Assembly (NCBI GenBank): GCA_026713245.1
Contig: JAPOOU010000066.1
Coordinates: 1-40,287, forward strand
Direction: 5' to 3'
Source of the DNA: Chloroflexota bacterium
GTDB lineage: Bacteria > Chloroflexota > Anaerolineae > Aggregatilineales > Phototrophicaceae
Length of the DNA stretch: 40,287 bases
Each line of letters begins with the position of its first letter. Position 1 is the first letter of the stretch. Shown here one piece after another: positions 35,374 to 40,287 of the stretch. The translations under genes and the position numbers were made by a program. A model generated the notes under the pieces. The model was not told the origin of the DNA. It did no database searches and saw nothing but the letters and a program-made list of their open reading frames with translations.

Positions 35374-35471
35374 AAGTGCATCTGCGAAAGATTTCGACCG
35401 GAACCACTACCACTATGTCCATGACTATGATGCCCATAAGGGCGCATGGTGGAGGTTTCGGCTTGCTGTAA
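35370..35471 (+). CDS. Thr/Met-rich leader peptide of the aspartate kinase gene
   Basis: A 33-codon ORF. Residues 7-21 read KISTGTTTTMSMTMM: between codons 10 and 21 there are six Thr and four Met codons. The opening K-I-S-T recalls the K-R-I-S-T of the E. coli thr leader. Thr and Met both derive from aspartate through the enzyme encoded just downstream. Slow reading of these codons when charged tRNA-Thr or tRNA-Met is scarce would stall the ribosome over 35397-35432, the 5' part of the alternative hairpins. The first six codons are a near copy of the start of mtaB, so start and control codons have different origins. Too short for the usual gene finders; no function beyond regulation is expected. 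Confidence 0.78.
   Translation: MKVHLRKISTGTTTTMSMTMMPIRAHGGGFGLL
35419..35457 (+). promoter_or_regulatory. Antiterminator strand and its competing hairpin
   Basis: Two mutually exclusive structures are visible. First, CCATG (35419-35423) and GCCC (35432-35435) over the Met codons pair with CATGG (35445-35449) and GGGC (35440-35443). Second, GGCGC (35441-35445) and GTGGAGGTT (35449-35457) can pair with AACCTCCACGCGCC (35507-35520), the loop and whole 3' arm of the terminator, giving 14 bp with a three-base bulge. A ribosome stalled on Thr or Met codons blocks the first and favours the second, keeping lysC on. A ribosome that reaches the stop codon leaves the terminator free. Confidence 0.75.
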
Positions 35472-35495
35472 GCGATCTTAAGAAAGCAACAGACA

Positions 35496-35526
35496 GGCGC
35501 GTGGACAACCTCCACGCGCCTTTTTT
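35496..35526 (+). terminator. Rho-independent terminator (attenuator) before lysC
   Basis: GGCGCGTGGA (35496-35505) and TCCACGCGCC (35511-35520) form a perfect 10-bp GC-rich stem with a CAACC loop, followed by six T. It begins 24 bases after the leader stop codon and ends 30 bases before the lysC start, so when formed it removes lysC from the transcript. Confidence 0.93.
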
Positions 35527-35556
35527 ATTGCTCTGGGGATGGAGAGAGGGACGAAG

Positions 35557-37002
35557 ATGAGCAGGTTGACCATGAAATTCGGCGGCACATCGGTAGGCTC
35601 TTCGACGGCAATACGCCAGGTAGTTGTAATCGTTAGCGACCACCTGAAAAGCGGCGACGAATTGGCTGTCGTTGTCTCGGCGATGTCCGGCGTCACCGAT
35701 CAATTGCTGGAGTCTGCTCGCGCTGCCGCGGCCGGGGATCAAAGTCGATACACGTGCATCAACGCCGACATTCGCGCAAAGCACTTTACGGTAGTCGAAG
35801 AATTGATCTCAAGCGAGTCGCAGCGCTCGGCTGTCGTGGGCGAGCTTGATCAACTGCTCACGGCGCATCTGGAATTGTGCGAGGCGATTCGCATTCTGGG
35901 CGAGGCGACTCCCAGAATATGCGACTCAATAGTTTCATTTGGCGAACGCCTGAGCAGCCGCCTTGTCACTGCCATCATGGTATCTGCAGGCCTGCCGGTC
36001 AAGCAGTTCGATTCCAGCCAATTTGTCATCACGGACAGCAACTTCCAGGATGCGGATCCGCTCTGGGATGAAACCGAATCGCGCATCAGCGAGCAGCTTT
36101 CGCCCGTATTGCGGGACGGCGTCACGCCCGTCATCACCGGGTTTATTGGCGCTACTCCGGACGGTACGCTCACGACCTTGGGGCGCGGCGGCAGTGATTT
36201 CTGCGCAGCTATCATTGCCGCCTGTCTGGAGAGTGATGAGCTGATTATCTGGACAGATGTTGACGGCGTGATGACAACCGACCCGCGATTGGACAGCCGG
36301 GCGCGTGTTTTGCCTTATGTCTCGTACCAGGAAATTGGAGAACTGGCCTTTTATGGCGCGAAGGTTCTGCATCCCAAGACCGTACAACCCATCGTCAGCC
36401 GTAATATACCACTACGTGTGCGTAATACATTCAACGCCGCGCATGTCGGGACATTAATCGGCGAACGCAGCCAAGCCAGCGAAACCGTCATCAAGGCCAT
36501 AACCAATATCAACGATGTGAGCATGCTCACCGTTAGTGGCAAAGGCATGCTCGGCGTACCTGGCATCGCCGGGCGGACATTCCTGGCGACGGCAAAAGCT
36601 GGCGCGAACATTCTTATGATCTCGCAGTCGTCGTCGGAACAGAGCTTTTGCTTCACGGTCATCGACCCGGTGGCGGGCGATGTCAAGGCGGCGGTTGAAC
36701 ACGAACTCCAGCGCGAAATCCAGCATAACAATATCGATAGCGTTGATATCTTGTGCGATATTGTCATAATTACGGTGGTTGGATCGGGCATGCGAGGCAC
36801 GCCGGGTGTCGCCGGGCGCGTCTTTTCACTTTTGGGCGATCAAAAGATCAACGTCCTGGCCATCGCGCAAGGTTCGTCCGAATGCAGTATTTCCTTTATC
36901 ATCAACGAATCCGACCTGGAACATGCCGTTAAACAGTTGCACTCGCTGGCGCTGGAAACGGCCGAAAACGATCGCGTCAATGGCAGGGGGAGCCTCTATT
37001 GA
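35557..37002 (+). CDS. lysC: Aspartate kinase
   Basis: First enzyme of the aspartate pathway (aspartate to aspartyl-phosphate) leading to lysine, threonine, methionine and isoleucine; 481 residues, cytoplasmic. The N-terminal amino-acid kinase domain starts KFGGTSVGS (7-15), with TLGRGGSDF in the ATP region and WTDVDGVMTTDPR. Two C-terminal ACT domains (about 325-395 and 405-475; VPGIAGRTF and TPGVAGRVF) point to allosteric control by an end product. It is monofunctional, without a fused homoserine dehydrogenase. ATG 35557 has GGAGAGAGGG six bases upstream; ATG 35539 lies before that site. It stands behind the Thr/Met attenuator. Symbol by function; the isoenzyme class is not certain. Confidence 0.96.
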   Translation: MSRLTMKFGGTSVGSSTAIRQVVVIVSDHLKSGDELAVVVSAMSGVTDQLLESARAAAAGDQSRYTCINADIRAKHFTVVEELISSESQRSAVVGELDQLLTAHLELCEAIRILGEATPRICDSIVSFGERLSSRLVTAIMVSAGLPVKQFDSSQFVITDSNFQDADPLWDETESRISEQLSPVLRDGVTPVITGFIGATPDGTLTTLGRGGSDFCAAIIAACLESDELIIWTDVDGVMTTDPRLDSRARVLPYVSYQEIGELAFYGAKVLHPKTVQPIVSRNIPLRVRNTFNAAHVGTLIGERSQASETVIKAITNINDVSMLTVSGKGMLGVPGIAGRTFLATAKAGANILMISQSSSEQSFCFTVIDPVAGDVKAAVEHELQREIQHNNIDSVDILCDIVIITVVGSGMRGTPGVAGRVFSLLGDQKINVLAIAQGSSECSISFIINESDLEHAVKQLHSLALETAENDRVNGRGSLY

Positions 37003-37025
37003 TAGGGTGAGACTCTTGCTAAAGC

Positions 37026-37913
37026 TCAAATAGCGGTGAGCGATTCAAGGATCGCCCGCCAGTGAGTGAAGAGAATTAAGTGGCCGGCACTTGCTTCCAG
37101 GCGCAAACGGGAGTCAGGAATCATCGACGCCATCCGCTGCCCAACGATTGGAGAAGAGAATCTATCTGACTCGCCCCACCAAATGTCCACTTGGATCCGA
37201 ATTGACTGCAAATGAAAACTCCAGGCCTTTACCAGGCTGACCATCTCATCGGCGACAGCTTCGCTGCCGTTGCTTCGGATCTCTTCCCACATGTTGCGGC
37301 GCAGTGCGAAAAAGTCCAGGTTTCCAAAGACCTCCTGGTCAACCCTGGGCAGCGATGCGGCTAGTTCACGCAAGTATTGAGCGGAATCGCGCTGTGAATC
37401 AAGCAGAAAGAAGCCGCGCAGCAACCATCGGAAGAATGGCTCCATGCCGCCGGCCATCTGCAGCATTTTAGCATAGTAGGGGTGAACTGCCTGGAATCCC
37501 AAAGGATTGTCCATCGGCGGTAGGCTGCCCACCACAGCGCAACTTCGAACGATTTCGGGAAAGCGATAAGCGCAAGCCAAGGCATAGGGACCGCCGGCCG
37601 AATAACCGAGCACCGAGAATCGTTCCAATTGCAGAGCCTTCGAAAGCAACATGACATCGTCGACGACGTCCATCATGCCGCGCCCGGGTTTACGCGTTGA
37701 CATGCCGTAGCCGGGGCGGTCGACGCCGATCAAGCGTATGCCAAGCCTCGTGAGGATCGAGTCGTCCGGGTGGCGCAGGGTTCGGTTGCCCCAGAGGTCG
37801 TGAAACATTACTACTGGCCTGCCTGATGGATCGCCAAATTCGGCGAATCCCAGGCGGCGGCCGTCCTTGAGTTGTGCCTGCCGCGCTGTTGCGACTTGTG
37901 CCAACTTCGGCAT
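37026..37913 (-). CDS. Alpha/beta hydrolase
   Basis: 295-residue serine hydrolase-fold protein. FHDLWGNRT is at the oxyanion site (His replaces the more usual HG), VDRPGYGMS (64-72), nucleophile Ser105 in GYSAGGPYAL, acid Asp250 in WGESDRFSS and His278 in SAGHLILF. A helical cap lies around 140-230. VDRPGYGxS is common in uncharacterised hydrolases of this group; the substrate is unknown. It converges with lysC, leaving 23 bases between the stops. AAGG ten bases upstream supports the start. Confidence 0.88.
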   Translation of the reverse strand: MPKLAQVATARQAQLKDGRRLGFAEFGDPSGRPVVMFHDLWGNRTLRHPDDSILTRLGIRLIGVDRPGYGMSTRKPGRGMMDVVDDVMLLSKALQLERFSVLGYSAGGPYALACAYRFPEIVRSCAVVGSLPPMDNPLGFQAVHPYYAKMLQMAGGMEPFFRWLLRGFFLLDSQRDSAQYLRELAASLPRVDQEVFGNLDFFALRRNMWEEIRSNGSEAVADEMVSLVKAWSFHLQSIRIQVDIWWGESDRFSSPIVGQRMASMIPDSRLRLEASAGHLILFTHWRAILESLTAI

Positions 37914-38028
37914 GTGTAACCAACCTTGTGCGGATAAAATTTGTTCTCGGGATTTGAGACGGTACGTATTCTAGCAGTCTTCCGCTAGCTATCCCACTTG
38001 CGTCTCGTCAACATCCGCGAGCGCTTGT

Positions 38029-38835
38029 TCAACGTTTGTAAACCGCGAGAATCGCCGGAACAGTGTCGAACGACGGTTGAAAGTAGTCGATGTCACGCAC
38101 TGCCAATAACGTCGAACCGCCGCCATCCAGATTGAACGCGGTTTCGATTTCCAGATCGCTCTCCGCAAGGTACGCGCTCAGATCGCGGAGAGTCGGTCCC
38201 AGAAGGGGCGCCGAAATGATCAGAATGTTCCCGGCTGCGTCTTCAGCGACGGCTGTGCGCCGCGCGCGCTCTTGCTTTGCTTGACCAAAATAAGCTTGTT
38301 CGCCGTTCTCCACAAGAAGTGGGAATCCCTGAATTGCTTGTTCCGCGGATTCCAGATTGCGATTCGATATGCTGTGGTTTGCAAGGACGGCTGCCCGGCC
38401 ACTAATGACGACAAAGCTGCCGCCGCGCTCGAGATATGGGGAGCCGTACGCCTGGTCATCACTGATAACGAGCCCCAAGGCCATGTATGAGGGGTCGAAG
38501 AAATTGGCGTTTGCGATTGCGGCGGCTTCAGGCTCGCGGGCGCGCCATTGAGCCAGGCTGTATGGCCTGGCGGGACTGTATTTGGCGCGAAAGGCATAGT
38601 TCCGAGGGTCGATACGCAATATCTTTAACTGATTCAGTTGGTCATTGTCTTGTGCGATTTCACGCCATTCCAGTCCCGGAGCGATAACGGTCCATCCCGG
38701 CCGTAGAACAGCCGTACTTGGCGCTTCGGCTATCGCGCCCGACAGCGCTTTCTGTTGCATGTTGCAGGCCGATACCATTAGTAGCAGCGTCAGCAGCGAG
38801 TATCTCCAGCAGAGCGACTGCGCCTTGCCCGCCAT
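38029..38835 (-). CDS. Lipoprotein with phosphodiester glycosidase (NAGPA) domain
   Basis: 268 residues with a lipoprotein signal: MAGKAQSLCWRYSLLTLLLM then VSAC, Cys24 being the lipidated residue. The rest matches the NAGPA/YigE phosphodiester glycosidase domain (PF09992): IANANFF (near 107-113), RRTAVAEDAAGNILII (191-206) and AFNLDGGGSTLL (232-243). The mammalian relative removes GlcNAc from GlcNAc-1-P-6-mannose; bacterial members are thought to act on wall or exopolysaccharide phosphodiesters. It would be anchored outside the membrane after LspA processing. Its start lies 30 bases after the aspC stop, so they probably form an operon. Confidence 0.88.
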   Translation of the reverse strand: MAGKAQSLCWRYSLLTLLLMVSACNMQQKALSGAIAEAPSTAVLRPGWTVIAPGLEWREIAQDNDQLNQLKILRIDPRNYAFRAKYSPARPYSLAQWRAREPEAAAIANANFFDPSYMALGLVISDDQAYGSPYLERGGSFVVISGRAAVLANHSISNRNLESAEQAIQGFPLLVENGEQAYFGQAKQERARRTAVAEDAAGNILIISAPLLGPTLRDLSAYLAESDLEIETAFNLDGGGSTLLAVRDIDYFQPSFDTVPAILAVYKR

Positions 38836-38865
38836 GCTATGACCGTATCGATTCGCGAAACTTAC

Positions 38866-40044
38866 TTACGACAATTGATCGGCGATGCCGCGGATGCGCT
38901 CTACCGCCTCCTTGAGCAGGTTCAGGTCTTCCGCGAAAGAGAAACGAATATGAGCGTCCTTGCAGATCCCGAAGGCACTCCCTGGAACGCCCACCACGAC
39001 GGCTTTATCAAGGATCAAGGACGCGACTTCCTCACTGCTCTTGCTGGTATTGTCAACTTTGGGGAAGGCGTAAAAGGCCCCTTCAATGTCCGGACAAGAC
39101 ATGTTTGCGATATTATTGAAGGAATTCACCATGAAATCACGGCGTTCCTGATAAGACTGCCGCATCATCTCTACGCATTCCTGCGGACCGTTCAGCGCCG
39201 CTACGGCCGCGTGTTGCGTAAACGTAGCCGCCGAAGTCGCAGTCTGGGAATTGAACTTGCCTGCGGCGCCGACAACCGCCGTTGGACCCGCCAGCCAGCC
39301 CAATCGCCATCCGGTCATCGCATAGGCTTTGGACATGCCGTTGATAATCACAACACGATCGCTGATATCGGCAAGCGAGGCCAGCGAAACAGCCGGGCGA
39401 CCGTCGAAGTTGAGCTTTTCGTAAATCTCGTCGGATATGACATAGAGATCGGCTTCCGTCGCCAGCGTAGCAATTTCTTCAATCTCGTCCGACGACAGCA
39501 TGTGCCCGGTTGGATTGCAAGGGGAGTTGATAATGATCGCTTTGGTTTTGGGCGTGACGAACTCGCGCAAGTCCTCCAGGCGCAATCGATAGCCATCGTC
39601 GCTGCTTGTCGGTACGGTCACCGGTACGCCCCCGACCATGGTGACGATCGACGGATAGCTGACCCAGTAGGGCGCCGGGATCAAGACCTCGTCACCAGGA
39701 TCCAGCATCGCTTTTAACGCCAGAAAAAGCGCCAGCTTGCCGCCCGGCGTGACGATGATGTCGCTCATGGGATCGACCCTAACGTTGTTGTCCCGCTCCA
39801 TTTTCGCGGCTATCGCCTCCAGGAGCGGTCCTATGCCTTTCGAGGGCGCAGCGTAGCGGGTCTCGCCATCGCGGATCGCCTTAATGCCTGCTTCGACAAT
39901 ATGCGCCGGCGTATCGAAATCCGGTTCGCCACCGGCCAAACCGATGACAGAGTGGCCTTCGGCCGCCAATTGCTTGGCTTTGTCATTCATAGCGATCGTC
40001 GGGGATTTGGCGATACGCCCTGCAAGCTTGGTAATGCTCGGCAT
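38866..40044 (-). CDS. aspC: Aspartate/aromatic aminotransferase, class I
   Basis: PLP-dependent fold-type I transaminase of 392 residues that makes aspartate from oxaloacetate and glutamate, in the Ib subgroup found in many bacteria. Key parts: GLAGGEPDF (35-43), YAAPSKGI, NSPCNPTG with Asn175 (173-180), Asp205 in SDEIYE, Lys239 in NGMSKAYAMTGWRLG and the C-terminal RFSFAED arginine that binds the substrate carboxylate. ATG 40044 is chosen because AGAGGG lies six bases upstream; a start at 40107 would add 21 untypical residues. It supplies the substrate of the aspartate kinase 2 kb away, but the genes are not co-transcribed. Confidence 0.94.
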   Translation of the reverse strand: MPSITKLAGRIAKSPTIAMNDKAKQLAAEGHSVIGLAGGEPDFDTPAHIVEAGIKAIRDGETRYAAPSKGIGPLLEAIAAKMERDNNVRVDPMSDIIVTPGGKLALFLALKAMLDPGDEVLIPAPYWVSYPSIVTMVGGVPVTVPTSSDDGYRLRLEDLREFVTPKTKAIIINSPCNPTGHMLSSDEIEEIATLATEADLYVISDEIYEKLNFDGRPAVSLASLADISDRVVIINGMSKAYAMTGWRLGWLAGPTAVVGAAGKFNSQTATSAATFTQHAAVAALNGPQECVEMMRQSYQERRDFMVNSFNNIANMSCPDIEGAFYAFPKVDNTSKSSEEVASLILDKAVVVGVPGSAFGICKDAHIRFSFAEDLNLLKEAVERIRGIADQLS

Positions 40045-40204
40045 GTTTAACCCTCTTCGCTCTTCGCTTGTCTTTGCAATCCGCCGAGGAGTGTAGCGGT
40101 TCTGCATTCTCGATAAAAGGGTGGGTCAGCGCGACTGTGTCGCCAGGTCAATAAAGCGGCGACATCGTGGCTGCCCGCCAGAAAGGGTGCATTTCAATTT
40201 TTTG

Positions 40205-40287
40205 GCAATTAACCACCGAGAACACCGAGATTTAACCTCAGGCCTGCCAAACAGGGGGCGATGTAGGGGCGTTTGACAGTCAGTGTC
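40205..40287. repeat. Right-edge repeat, start of a second MITE-like element
   Basis: GTAGGGGCGTTT at 40263-40274 is identical to the first 12 bases of the element at 33351. The bases before it contain a short doubled CACCGAG motif (40208-40226). The element is cut by the window edge, so its other end cannot be seen. Confidence 0.5.

Noticed and set aside
35370..35471. Leader ORF as a mere broken remnant of mtaB
   Set aside because: Only the first 20 bases match mtaB. The Thr/Met-rich part does not derive from mtaB, and its position relative to the terminator and competing stems is too well ordered for debris.
38839..39717. 292-codon plus-strand frame opposite the aspartate aminotransferase
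   Set aside because: It is antisense to a clear aspC and its composition is explained by the codon pattern of that gene; no family resemblance or ribosome-binding site.

Overview
This 40 kb window is a gene-dense stretch of bacterial chromosome with about 38 protein genes, moderately high GC and mixed strands. I see no rRNA, tRNA, CRISPR array, prophage or transposase. The gene set suggests Chloroflexota, probably Anaerolineae: a LonA with an extra linker before its AAA module, a LysM/L,D-transpeptidase wall enzyme, a yqeY-pgpH-ybeY-dgkA chain, MtaB, and many S9 peptidase, MBL, SDR, GNAT and alpha/beta-hydrolase genes. That assignment is inference from protein style; no marker gene fixes it.

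Layout. 1-3.9 kb (minus): start of an unidentified gene, an alpha/beta hydrolase, lon and hsp20, the last two translationally linked. 4.1-15.2 kb (plus): L,D-transpeptidase, S9 peptidase, Ca2+/cation antiporter, MBL hydrolase, RDD protein, TPR protein, secreted GH13 enzyme, EamA transporter, GNAT. 15.2-20.2 kb: lspA (minus), then an APH-like kinase with an MFS exporter, an RraA-family protein and an SDR (plus). 20.2-27 kb: a PLP cystathionine gamma-synthase-like enzyme with DUF952, a GNAT overlapping a convergent sufE, a tandem rhodanese, and a three-gene minus operon (TIM-barrel membrane protein, class IV aminotransferase, small unknown). 27-33.2 kb (minus): dgkA, ybeY, pgpH and yqeY packed with overlaps, then mtaB and an unknown membrane-anchored protein. 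33.3-35.4 kb: a MITE-like palindromic element, an orphan gene, and an inverted, partly deleted duplicate of the unknown protein. 35.4-40 kb: aspartate kinase, an alpha/beta hydrolase, a phosphodiester-glycosidase lipoprotein and aspartate aminotransferase.

Most striking feature. Between the duplicated unknown gene and the aspartate kinase lies what looks like a complete transcription attenuator. A 33-codon leader ORF carries 6 Thr and 4 Met codons within 12 consecutive codons. It is followed by a perfect 10-bp terminator hairpin with six T. A segment in the second half of the leader can pair with the whole 3' arm of that terminator (14 bp with one bulge), and an alternative hairpin over the Met codons can block that pairing. 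Thr and Met are end products of the aspartate pathway that the downstream kinase opens. The leader's start site is a copy of the start of mtaB, carried in by the inverted duplication, so the regulator looks chimeric. A family of at least five ~75-bp intergenic repeats is also scattered through the window.
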